Positions 36,138 through 44,304 of a DNA stretch of 64,000 nucleotides are shown here, piece by piece. Below the pieces are notes generated by a model. That model ran no database searches. It saw only the letters and a program-made list of their open reading frames with translations, and was not told where the DNA came from. The stretch comes from an uncultured bacterium (GTDB taxonomy: Bacteria; Cyanobacteriota; Vampirovibrionia; Gastranaerophilales; Gastranaerophilaceae), in assembly GCA_958366705.1 (NCBI GenBank), contig CATXCB010000003.1:1-64000 (forward strand), given 5' to 3'. How positions within the stretch are numbered: position 1 is the first letter of the stretch; each line of letters opens with the position of its first letter. Position numbers and translations under genes: made by a program.

Positions 36138-36460
36138 ATTTGGTTAAATTTTCAATAATACTATCATTTGTTTATTCTAAGTTTTAAGATGCTGAAATAT
36201 TATCATGATTCAGCTCTGAACTCGTTTCAATCTCAATATTTTGATAGAGCTTCGGAAATCATGAGATATGACAATTATTTATCTGCTCAGTCATCTTGAA
36301 CTTGTTTCAGGATCTGTTTTAATCCTTACTATAACTATTCTGAATTAAATTATAGTAGGGGGGACTAGGTTAATATAACTCTTGAAATTTTCTGTTTGAC
36401 AATAAATTTTGTTTATTATATTATAAATTTGTAGCCGAAAGGTTATTGAAAATTGAATAG
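36138..36460. other. Intergenic region before tRNA-Leu
   Basis: 323 bp with no gene. It contains a degenerate palindromic element (about 36205-36314), a short G6 run at 36358-36363 that lies in no reading frame, and AT-rich sequence with a likely tRNA promoter (TTGACA at about 36396-36401 and TATATTAT-like sequence near 36417). Confidence 0.5.
36290..36314. repeat. Palindromic element, left-arm copy
   Basis: gtcatcttgaacttgtttca plus ggatc, one mismatch from the left arm at 12037. Confidence 0.72.
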
Positions 36461-36547
36461 GCTCCAGTGGCGGAATCGGTAGACGCGTTGGACTTAAAAT
36501 CCAATTGGGCGTATAACCCAGTGCCAGTTCAAGTCTGGCCTGGAGCA
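36461..36547 (+). tRNA. tRNA-Leu (anticodon TAA)
   Basis: 87 nt class II tRNA. Acceptor GCTCCAG/CTGGAGC, anticodon stem TTGGA/TCCAA with loop CTTAAAA (anticodon TAA), long variable arm (TTGGGCGTATAACCCA), T arm GCCAG-TTCAAGT-CTGGC, discriminator A. CCA is not encoded. Confidence 0.95.
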
Positions 36548-36553
36548 ATTTTA

Positions 36554-36581
36554 AAAGACTCACATATGTGAGTCTTTTTTT
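36554..36581 (+). terminator. Terminator after tRNA-Leu
   Basis: aaaagactcaca / tgtgagtctttt with TTT tail. Symmetric enough to stop the opposing glycan operon too, which ends 20 bp away. Confidence 0.9.
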
Positions 36582-36601
36582 GCGTATAATGATATTTATT
36601 A

Positions 36602-37384
36602 TTATAAGTATTTAAATATATTGTATCCTTTGTCTAATGATTTTTTAGTTTCTTCATCCGGTTCAAAATTTTTATTATTATCAAAGTAGAATTGACAATG
36701 ATTAGAAAAGCTAATTTCAGCAGGAATAATGAACGATGAAGTAATTACACAATTTTTTTCTAATAGGTTACAACTTTTTTCTGGTGAGTATTTATTAAAA
36801 GTTATATGATATATATCTACATTTTGTCCATTAGATTTTATTTTAAAATTCACACTAGACCCGTCAACATTTACATCTTTGAAGTGTTTTGCAAAATCTT
36901 CTGCAATTTGTATTTCTGTTGTAGTGGTAGTGAGATTAACCTTGTGAAATTCTTTTTTTAATTTAGAATACGCTGTTGCGCATTGTGTGTTTTTGATAAA
37001 GTCAGCAGGATTATCAGGTGATTTCTGCGCGAATCTAACAATTGTCATTAATATGACTATAGGAAATAATATATTTATTGTAATAGCAAATAGTCCCCAG
37101 GCAGCCTGTTTTTTCCTAAAATCTTTTGGTGCCATCCACCAATCATTTTGATATGCCCACATATTACCTTTAAATCCACAATAGAATTGTAATATGGTAA
37201 AAAGTATCCAATTTAATCCAAAAGGTAATTGAAACCAGATTAGAGGAATTGCTAAAAGTGTAATCCAGGCCTTATTAGGAATTCCCCAGAAAAAAGTCAA
37301 AAGAAAAGCACCCCAGTTGAATTCATTTAATTCTTTAGGGATGTTTTTTCCTTTATAACCTGTAAAAAATTCTTTCACGCTCAT
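36602..37384 (-). CDS. Membrane protein with DUF2628-like N-terminus
   Basis: 260 residues. The N-terminal half carries three hydrophobic stretches with many aromatics (FNWGAFLLTFFWGIPNKAW, IPLIWFQLPFGLNWILFTIL, AAWGLFAITINILFPIVILM), a pattern seen in DUF2628-type proteins. The C-terminal 135 residues form a soluble, beta-rich domain with several cysteines (SCNLLEKNC) and no recognised family. It is the last gene of the leftward glycan block (41 bp after the FrhB-pyruvyltransferase fusion), so a link to envelope assembly is possible. Confidence 0.65.
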   Translation of the reverse strand: MSVKEFFTGYKGKNIPKELNEFNWGAFLLTFFWGIPNKAWITLLAIPLIWFQLPFGLNWILFTILQFYCGFKGNMWAYQNDWWMAPKDFRKKQAAWGLFAITINILFPIVILMTIVRFAQKSPDNPADFIKNTQCATAYSKLKKEFHKVNLTTTTTEIQIAEDFAKHFKDVNVDGSSVNFKIKSNGQNVDIYHITFNKYSPEKSCNLLEKNCVITSSFIIPAEISFSNHCQFYFDNNKNFEPDEETKKSLDKGYNIFKYL

Positions 37385-37425
37385 TGTTATATTTTAGAAT
37401 TTAATATCCAATATGTCAATTTGTG

Positions 37426-39738
37426 TTAATAATTTAGACTTTTGAGTTCTTTCATTTTAGCACTTAACTTTCTATATTTGGTTTTATAGTGTTCTCTGCG
37501 TTTTTTGTTAAATATAAGTTTTTTAAATATTCCACATTTTAAATATTCCACATATAGTTTGTTCTTGTTGTTTACAAGAATAATTCTGCGGGTATTTTCT
37601 GCAGTTTCAGTATTAAGTCTATCCATTTGAGCAAAGAAAAGATTGTCTTCGTTAGAAAATTCTTTGCTAATTTTAGGGGCTTCAATCGCGTTAAGTAACC
37701 AGGTTTTAGAACGTTCAAGTTCTGAATTTAATTTTTCAAATCTGTTTGTATAATCAATTTTCTTTAATAAGTCTTCTCTTGAATATATTTCATTTGCTCT
37801 TTGTAATTGTCTGCTTTGCATATCTACGGTTTCCAACAAAGTATCAAGTCTTGTATCATTTTCTCCCGTTCTTGGAGAGATAACTAGAAAATTCTTTTGG
37901 AACATTAATGCAAAACAGGTTCCATGGAACGAATCGCCTATATAGTATTCACAGTTTTTGATATAATATAACCAATCTTCAACAGGGAGTTTACCTTTCA
38001 TATCAACGGGTTTTAAACCTAATTTATCTGCAACAAAATTTATTGCTTTTTTCTTTTCCGGCGTCATAGTTATTATATAATATGCCAAAAATTTAGATTC
38101 TTTTTTTGATGACGTTTCAGCTATTTTTTCGTATTTACTTCTATCTATGTAGAATACAGGATCCCATATCTGCGTACTTGTCAGATTAAATGTGTTTTTA
38201 AGGATATCAACTCCGCTATTTTCTCTTACTGATAATGCATCAAAACGCTGCAGGTATTTTTGCATAATTGTTTTGTTGGTTTCAGAGCCATCATATGATG
38301 GTATTCCAAAACTTGCTGAACAAGATATTTTCTTTGAGGTATCATCGGCAAAGTTTAAAAAGTATTTATCTCTATGGTGTTCAACACACCAATCCCTAAA
38401 CACCTGATCTGAACCTACAAGAAATGTTCTAATATCATTGTTCAAATTCTTTAAATCTATATAATCCTGGCAAAAACTTGTAGTCTCTAGGTATTCTTTT
38501 TCAAATTTTTCACTAATACTATTTTTGTGAAGTTTTTTTTCTATTCTAGGATAATAATTAATTGTTTTTGGATTGTATCCATTTTCTTTTAGAAATTCGT
38601 TTATTGCATAATTTGTTAAGATTGCCCCTCTGTTCGGTACATACCAGAAGTTCATAATTCCAATATTATTTTCTTTTCCTATAGTTTTTTCATATGCAGT
38701 GGTGAAAGAATTTGTTTCTAAGAGTTTGTAAAATTTATTTCTTAATCTATGAGCTTTAAACGGTTTTTCACAAGCTCTTTGTCTTGCATATTTTAAAGGA
38801 ACTTCTTTCAATCGTTTAATTGATGGTTTTATATTGGACAATATCATTTCACCTTTAGGTGTATTTATCATATAAATTGAAGTTCCTAATTTATCATCAA
38901 GCTTTCTATCAAATTTTTTTATTCCCCAGAAATCTGCAAGTGTTATATCACTTTGACGTGGTAGTGTAGCATATTTGCATTGTTCACAGGTTTCACTCAT
39001 TGCAAGTTTTGAGTGATACACTTTCATATATTTATTATCTTTAAATTTTTTATTATTTTTTGTTATTACAACAGAGGAGCAGCTCCAGCCTGCTAGCTCT
39101 TTATCTCTAAAATTGATATTATCAATATCTCCAGCCATTTCATCAATGTATTTTTTATATACTTTTTGAGACGGGGCATACGTACAGTAAATATCTACAA
39201 GTATAAGTTTTTCATAATCTTTTTGTAAAAAATGCTTTAGACCTGCCACCTGACAAGGACAACCTGAAAATAAAACGTATGTATCTTTTTCAAGTAGTTC
39301 TTTTATGTTTTTAAAAAGATTTTCTGAAATTTTACTTTGAACATATTTTGAACCTTTTAATTTATTTAAATCATTTTGGTTGTTAATGATAATGTGTTCA
39401 ACGTCAAAATTATTATTAAATGCTGCGCCTGCTACATAACCATTTTGAGCTAAAACCCATTCCGCAATTAAGCTGAAAGCTCCACCGGAGGCACATTGTT
39501 TTCTGAGTTCATCTTTTGCAATAATCGCGTATGTTTTGGGTTCTTTATATTTTGTTTCTGTGTAATTTAAAGATGGACATGTTTTTTTACATAATCCACA
39601 ATTGGTACACTTATTTTGGTCAATATGTGGTCTGTAAAATCCATTTTTATCTTGAATTATTGAAATAGCATTGTGCGGGCAAATATTTGCGCATGCTGCA
39701 CAACCCGTACATTGATTATTCTCTGTTATTTGTTCCAT
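37426..39738 (-). CDS. FrhB-type iron-sulfur protein fused to polysaccharide pyruvyl transferase
   Basis: 770 residues in two parts. Residues 1-60 hold two 4Fe-4S motifs (C10, C13, C16, C20 and C44, C47, C50, C54). The FrhB/FdhB_C region follows (about 65-340; CASGGAFSLI, LFSGCPCQVAGLK). From about residue 350 a pyruvyl-transferase domain begins (NIGIMNFWYVPNRGAILTNY, FLVGSDQVFRD, GDSFHGTCFALMF). FrhB-like proteins are frequent in capsule loci, where they may reduce or isomerise sugar intermediates; the second domain adds a pyruvate ketal. The fusion implies both act on the same glycan. Overlaps the next upstream gene by 13 bp. Confidence 0.88.
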   Translation of the reverse strand: MEQITENNQCTGCAACANICPHNAISIIQDKNGFYRPHIDQNKCTNCGLCKKTCPSLNYTETKYKEPKTYAIIAKDELRKQCASGGAFSLIAEWVLAQNGYVAGAAFNNNFDVEHIIINNQNDLNKLKGSKYVQSKISENLFKNIKELLEKDTYVLFSGCPCQVAGLKHFLQKDYEKLILVDIYCTYAPSQKVYKKYIDEMAGDIDNINFRDKELAGWSCSSVVITKNNKKFKDNKYMKVYHSKLAMSETCEQCKYATLPRQSDITLADFWGIKKFDRKLDDKLGTSIYMINTPKGEMILSNIKPSIKRLKEVPLKYARQRACEKPFKAHRLRNKFYKLLETNSFTTAYEKTIGKENNIGIMNFWYVPNRGAILTNYAINEFLKENGYNPKTINYYPRIEKKLHKNSISEKFEKEYLETTSFCQDYIDLKNLNNDIRTFLVGSDQVFRDWCVEHHRDKYFLNFADDTSKKISCSASFGIPSYDGSETNKTIMQKYLQRFDALSVRENSGVDILKNTFNLTSTQIWDPVFYIDRSKYEKIAETSSKKESKFLAYYIITMTPEKKKAINFVADKLGLKPVDMKGKLPVEDWLYYIKNCEYYIGDSFHGTCFALMFQKNFLVISPRTGENDTRLDTLLETVDMQSRQLQRANEIYSREDLLKKIDYTNRFEKLNSELERSKTWLLNAIEAPKISKEFSNEDNLFFAQMDRLNTETAENTRRIILVNNKNKLYVEYLKCGIFKKLIFNKKRREHYKTKYRKLSAKMKELKSLNY

Positions 39739-40841
39739 ATTTTAAATTCCTTTTTTTCTGATAGTTTTTTTATTATGTTGTCAATAGTTTTGCTTTCATC
39801 ATCTACGACAAGTTCTAAAAATTTCTTTTTAAACATATTATTAATCGAGCTAACTTCAAACATTGTGTCTTCAAATGTTTTATCCTTTCTACGTTTGAAG
39901 CACCTGTTGATTTCTTCAATTTGTGCCTCTTCTGTTATTGTTATGAATCTCATTGATTTTGGATATAGAACTATTTGATTTTTTGCACCCATGATTGTGA
40001 TTATGTCTGTAAATCCAGATCTTAACGTTATATTTGTGTGGCATAGCGTGGCAAAATAACTTTCCTCAAATAATGGCAAAAATACTTTTTCAAAATTTTC
40101 AAATTGTTTTCTCTTTGTATTAAAAATAACTTTATATCCAATGTCTTCTAATTTAGAGGTTAAATTTGTCCAAAATTCAATACTTATTTCTTTTGAATCA
40201 TATGAATGAGCATCTGGAGTTATGAGTATAACTTTTTTATCCTCAGAAATGTTTTTGTACAATTCTTCAACTTTATCTTTTACAATTTCTGGGACAACTG
40301 GTGTTTCCGGTATCGGGTCAGTAAGTTTAAACATTTTAGCGTATAATTCAAAAAAATTGGTAACATTAAGAGTTTCGACTTCTTTAAATACGTGATGAGA
40401 CATTTCATAAAGATGTCCTTTAGTTAAACCATGTTTATTATGTTCACTGAATCCTTTATTTGTGCATAGTGCATAATAAAATTCAGGACATACTTTTAGT
40501 GTTTCGTCTGCAAATTTAAATGTGTTTATGAATTGCAGCTGGGTATCTCCAGCGTAAAGTATTAGTATCTTGCCTCCATTTTGTCTTTTGAATTCATCAA
40601 GTAACGCGCAGCACATCAAAAAATCACCCCAGGGCCAAAATGTTGAGAATATCCAGTAATCTGGATATTTGTTTTCAAGTTCTTGTATAAATAAATTTAA
40701 TGCGGGTGGAATAAACTTAGCATTAGCTTTTTTTCTTAGAGCTAGCCTAAGAGATCTTGAAAACGGAATTAAATTTATTAGTGATTTTGTTATTTTAAGT
40801 TTTTTTAAACTATTATATTGCTGCATTTTATACTTTCTCAT
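39726..40841 (-). CDS. Glycosyltransferase-like protein, GT-B type (family uncertain)
   Basis: 371 residues, soluble, alpha/beta throughout. Features of GT-B enzymes are a nucleotide-type segment VILITPDAHSYDSKEIS, and TLRSGFTDIITIMGAKNQIV near the C-terminus, the position of the sugar-nucleotide site in heptosyltransferase-like proteins. It is a distant relative of the 44301 gene (LRSG motif shared). No signal or membrane segment, so it should act on the cytoplasmic face. Substrate unknown. Overlaps both neighbours (13 and 14 bp); a start at 40826 (MQQYNSLKK) would remove the upstream overlap. Confidence 0.62.
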   Translation of the reverse strand: MRKYKMQQYNSLKKLKITKSLINLIPFSRSLRLALRKKANAKFIPPALNLFIQELENKYPDYWIFSTFWPWGDFLMCCALLDEFKRQNGGKILILYAGDTQLQFINTFKFADETLKVCPEFYYALCTNKGFSEHNKHGLTKGHLYEMSHHVFKEVETLNVTNFFELYAKMFKLTDPIPETPVVPEIVKDKVEELYKNISEDKKVILITPDAHSYDSKEISIEFWTNLTSKLEDIGYKVIFNTKRKQFENFEKVFLPLFEESYFATLCHTNITLRSGFTDIITIMGAKNQIVLYPKSMRFITITEEAQIEEINRCFKRRKDKTFEDTMFEVSSINNMFKKKFLELVVDDESKTIDNIIKKLSEKKEFKIWNK

Positions 40842-41493
40842 ATTTTAATTCTTTAAACTTTTTTATTGCTTCTTTATATGTTCTATCTTTCCTGAATAAT
40901 GTTGCGGTGCCAAGAATATAACCTTTTACACCCAGAGTAGACCACTTTTCAATTCTTTCCGGTGTTACAGCTCCGTCCAGTACAATATCAAAATTATATT
41001 CTTCTCTTAATTTAAGGAGTTTTTCTATTTTTTTATCAACGTAATCTAAATACTGTCTGCCTGCGTGCCCTGGATTTACTCCAAGCACAAGAACCCTATC
41101 TACAGTATTTAATAATTCTTCAATACTTGGGATTGAAGTCCCGGGATTAATCGCAATTCCTGCTATTGCTCCAGCTCTATGTATTTTTTCAATCGTAGTG
41201 GCAGGATCACTGTCTACTTCCGGATGAATGTAGATAATATCTATACCCAATTTGAATAGGATATCTAAATAGTTATAAGGTTTTCTTACCATTAGATGTG
41301 CATCTACTTTTTTAGTTGTTGCTTTTTTTATAAATGCCATATCTTGGTAACCCATACCAAAGTTATCAACAAAACTTCCATCCATAATATCAATATGAAA
41401 AGAATCTATGCCTGCTTGTTCCAGCTCATAAACTTCTTTTTCAAGATTTGCATAATTCGCGCACATCATTGATGCAGAAAGTTCAATATCCAT
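40828..41493 (-). CDS. Ribulose-phosphate 3-epimerase family protein
   Basis: TIM-barrel epimerase, 221 residues. Family marks: ELSASMMCANYANLEKEV (usually LSPSIL or similar), HIDIMDGSFVDNFGMG with the metal-binding Asp, DAHLMVRKP, VLGVNPGHAGRQYL (usually VNPGFGGQ) and DGAVTPERI. Differences in these loops suggest a substrate other than ribulose-5-P, for example another 3-epimerisable ketose phosphate. It is embedded in the glycan operon (1-bp overlap with manA) and so is probably a biosynthetic specialist; the housekeeping rpe would then lie elsewhere. Confidence 0.86.
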   Translation of the reverse strand: MDIELSASMMCANYANLEKEVYELEQAGIDSFHIDIMDGSFVDNFGMGYQDMAFIKKATTKKVDAHLMVRKPYNYLDILFKLGIDIIYIHPEVDSDPATTIEKIHRAGAIAGIAINPGTSIPSIEELLNTVDRVLVLGVNPGHAGRQYLDYVDKKIEKLLKLREEYNFDIVLDGAVTPERIEKWSTLGVKGYILGTATLFRKDRTYKEAIKKFKELKYEKV

Positions 41494-42398
41494 TATTTCT
41501 CCTCCTTTATGACAGGTCTTGCTATTATAAAGTTTGATTTGTTCAATTTAATTCCTTCATTTGGTTCAATAATGATTGTGGTGCCTGTTTGAATTTTGCA
41601 ATTTTCTATAATTGTTTCACCGTTTAATACTGTTAGACATTCCAGAGTATTACTATTATTTTTGTATTCGGTTGTATCCTCATATAGTTTGGTAGAATAC
41701 AAACGTTCTATAATTTCTTCTCCATTATATTTTCTAGTTTTAGATTTAAGTTTAGTATTAATGGCTTTAAGTGCTTTATCTATATGCAGTTCCCTTTTAT
41801 TACCATTTTTATCTTTCCTGTTAAAATCAAAAAATCTGTAAGTTAGGTTGCAGTTTTCTTCAATTTCATAGAATAAAGCTCCATGTGTTGCAGCATGCAT
41901 TGTTCCTTGTTCGACAAAAACATAGTCATTTTCACCTATCTGTAGATGATCGATGACGTCTTCTTCTACGCGGTTCTCATTAATTTTTTGTTCAATTTCT
42001 TCAATTGTAGATACTCTGCATCCATTAAATAGCCATCTATTTGTTGGTGGTTCTATAAAGTACCATGATTCGTTTTTCCCAAATGGGCGATTCTCTATTT
42101 CTTGAGCACACTTATCATCTGGATGAACCTGAATACTTAAATCTTCCTTTGGATCGACTAGTGCAATGACAAATGGGAAACTCTCAAATTTGGCTAAACC
42201 GAATTTCGCTTTATTCTCTTGAAAATATTCTTTAAATTTTCGATTTTTATATTCACCGTTTATGATTTCACTTTCGAATTCACCGTTGGAAACCAGTGAA
42301 TATAAATGACCTAGTTTATCATGGCTTTCCGGTGCAAATGGAACCAATTTGGTACCGCCCCATATTGTTTCGTGTGAAACAGGTTTTAATATATGCAT
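41493..42398 (-). CDS. manA: Mannose-6-phosphate isomerase, class I
   Basis: Zn-dependent cupin isomerase linking fructose-6-P and mannose-6-P. 301 residues of the short type. It has IWGGTKLVPF, ALVDPKEDLSIQVHPDD (metal ligands Gln, His), then WYFIEPP, FVEQGTMHAATHGALFYEIEENCNLTYRFFD (further His/Glu ligands) and REKLH-like RELHIDKAL. In this operon it may supply a hexose phosphate for glycan precursors, together with the HAD and nucleotidyltransferase-kinase proteins. 9 bp separates it from the HAD gene upstream. Confidence 0.92.
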   Translation of the reverse strand: MHILKPVSHETIWGGTKLVPFAPESHDKLGHLYSLVSNGEFESEIINGEYKNRKFKEYFQENKAKFGLAKFESFPFVIALVDPKEDLSIQVHPDDKCAQEIENRPFGKNESWYFIEPPTNRWLFNGCRVSTIEEIEQKINENRVEEDVIDHLQIGENDYVFVEQGTMHAATHGALFYEIEENCNLTYRFFDFNRKDKNGNKRELHIDKALKAINTKLKSKTRKYNGEEIIERLYSTKLYEDTTEYKNNSNTLECLTVLNGETIIENCKIQTGTTIIIEPNEGIKLNKSNFIIARPVIKEEK

Positions 42399-42407
42399 AA
42401 TTTCTCC

Positions 42408-42794
42408 CTATAATGTTTTGTCAATAATTACTTCCAATGATGCTAAACCTTCATTTCTGTTAGGACTTACTGCGTATGCACACTTTAGACCCGATGGTTT
42501 ATTATCATTGAGAAGTATTCTTTCACCCATTGGCATTTCAAAAAGTAGTTCATTATATCTGATATTGTGCTTTTTTAAAAATGCTTCGGTTTTTTCTCGG
42601 GCTTGTTTTTCCCTAGCTGTCATAATCAAGATAAAATCATCACCAGGTAAAGACTGTAGAAATTCTTTAGCTCCAGGTAAAAATTTATCTTCTCCTGTTT
42701 TGTATCCGTTATGTTCAACAAGAGTTCCGTCAAAATCAAATATCCATGTCTTACTTAGAGAGGATAGTCTCAAAGTATTCTCTTTTAAAAGCAT
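42408..42794 (-). CDS. HAD-superfamily phosphatase
   Basis: 128 residues, a cap-less HAD fold. DxD motif in WIFDFDGTLVEHNG (D20, D22), motif II Thr in ILIMTAREKQ and a Lys region around EMPMGERILLND, with acidic residues of motif IV less clear. The small size suits a phosphatase acting on a sugar or polyol phosphate. The gene overlaps the nucleotidyltransferase-kinase gene by 44 bp and has its own strong GAAGGAG, so the overlap seems real rather than an annotation artefact. Confidence 0.82.
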   Translation of the reverse strand: MLLKENTLRLSSLSKTWIFDFDGTLVEHNGYKTGEDKFLPGAKEFLQSLPGDDFILIMTAREKQAREKTEAFLKKHNIRYNELLFEMPMGERILLNDNKPSGLKCAYAVSPNRNEGLASLEVIIDKTL

Positions 42795-44304
42795 TATTTT
42801 CTCCTTCTATGCATTCATTTAGCAAATACAATCCGTTATAGTATGCAACACACATTGAATCAAAATCCTCCCAAGCATGGCTTGCCAGTGACAACCAGAT
42901 TATTGAATGTATAATTTTGATTTCTTTAAGGTTACAATTTGGGATTTTTGACAGGAAGTAAGCTGTCATTGATTCCCAGCCGCCTGATTTTATTGCGTAT
43001 TCAACGCCATCATCGGTTATATCCAGTTTGAAATTCTTTATATTAAACTGGTCAAAGTTTCCCTGGATTGAATAGTATAATTTTGCCCAGTCATATCGAA
43101 TATCACCAAGTACCTGCTGGCTGCCAAAGTAGCCGCGAGCATCAATAAAGTAGATTTTACCGTTTTTATCTATCATTGTATTTGTTAGTGTGCAATCACC
43201 GTGTATCGGGCAGTATGTTGTATTAAACAGATTTTGCTCTACTATTCTTTTCAGCAGACTAGGGCAAGTGATAATATTTTTACATCTTTTGCCGTTTATC
43301 ATAATGTAGTCATCATTTGAAAATGGTATTGCCTGTCTGATACTTTGTATTCTTGAAATTGTCTTTTTGTAGTATTCTTCTTCCAAATCCCAGTAATTTT
43401 TTTCTGCTGTTTCATAACTATGCAGTTTTGTTACACTTGTTATTAAACTATCTATAACCTTTGTTTTTTCGGCTATATTTAGTTTTGTATTGAAGATATT
43501 TGTTCCATTAATTTTACTCATTGTCAGCGGGTTGAGTGAATATATTTCAGGAATCGAATCAAAACCATATTCTGTCATTTTTTTATACCATACAACCTCT
43601 CTGTCAATAAGTTTTTCTCCCTCTTTTGTTAGTCCGGACTTAATTACTTTATCTTTTGTAAATTCCATTTTGTTATACGGTCTACAGCGATTTTCTGTTG
43701 TTGATAATTTGTTTATTGCTTCAAGTGTACCTACTTCTTTTGAATTTGAAAGCGATATAGCATTCAAGGTTATATTTGAGTTTTTCAACCAAGTTGTAAA
43801 TGAACCTGTTTCCGGAAAATCTTTAAAATAACTTTTGTTATTAAAAATATAGCATCCGGCAACACCGTATTCGGTTGATGGAAATTTTTCAAGTTTTCCG
43901 TTTTTAAAACTCCAGCTGCATTTGAAATTTCCTGATAAACCAATATAGCATTTAGATGAATCTAATTTTGATAAATCGAATTCCTCACTAAGCAATAAAT
44001 CCGACCATATAAGCATAAATTGCTCATTATCAGGAATAAATTCAAGTGCTTGTTTTATTCCACAGGCATTCCCTTTACCCTCTGATTTTACAAGTATGTA
44101 TTTTGCTTTTGCAAAGGTTTGCAGGTAATTTTCAAGTACTTTAAATTTGTAGTCTCCAATTATCACGAATTCTGCATCCGGAAATTTTTTGAACATGTGA
44201 AATATTATAGGTAGATTATTAACCGGCACAATACATTTTGGTTTATTATGCGTAAGGTGTTCAAGTCTTGTTCCTTTTCCTCCTGCTTGAATAACTATTT
44301 TCAT
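42751..44304 (-). CDS. Sugar-phosphate nucleotidyltransferase fused to an APH/choline-kinase-like phosphotransferase
   Basis: 517 residues. N-terminal domain (about 1-215): nucleotidyltransferase motif AGGKGTRL (residues 7-14), KCIVPVNNLPII and IWSDLLL (metal Asp). C-terminal domain (about 215-515): protein-kinase-like phosphotransferase with the catalytic loop HGDCTLTNTM and DARG (metal Asp) in IYFIDARGYFGS. The pair suggests phosphorylation of a sugar, amino sugar or alcohol and its activation to an NDP form in one protein, comparable in plan to LicA/LicC or to capsule-linker enzymes. Start overlaps the previous stop (ATGA). Confidence 0.88.
   Translation of the reverse strand: MKIVIQAGGKGTRLEHLTHNKPKCIVPVNNLPIIFHMFKKFPDAEFVIIGDYKFKVLENYLQTFAKAKYILVKSEGKGNACGIKQALEFIPDNEQFMLIWSDLLLSEEFDLSKLDSSKCYIGLSGNFKCSWSFKNGKLEKFPSTEYGVAGCYIFNNKSYFKDFPETGSFTTWLKNSNITLNAISLSNSKEVGTLEAINKLSTTENRCRPYNKMEFTKDKVIKSGLTKEGEKLIDREVVWYKKMTEYGFDSIPEIYSLNPLTMSKINGTNIFNTKLNIAEKTKVIDSLITSVTKLHSYETAEKNYWDLEEEYYKKTISRIQSIRQAIPFSNDDYIMINGKRCKNIITCPSLLKRIVEQNLFNTTYCPIHGDCTLTNTMIDKNGKIYFIDARGYFGSQQVLGDIRYDWAKLYYSIQGNFDQFNIKNFKLDITDDGVEYAIKSGGWESMTAYFLSKIPNCNLKEIKIIHSIIWLSLASHAWEDFDSMCVAYYNGLYLLNECIEGENNAFKREYFETILSK

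Noticed and set aside
36358..36363. G6 run as a second slippage tract
   Set aside because: It lies in non-coding DNA before tRNA-Leu and is not placed in any frame or between promoter boxes that I can identify.
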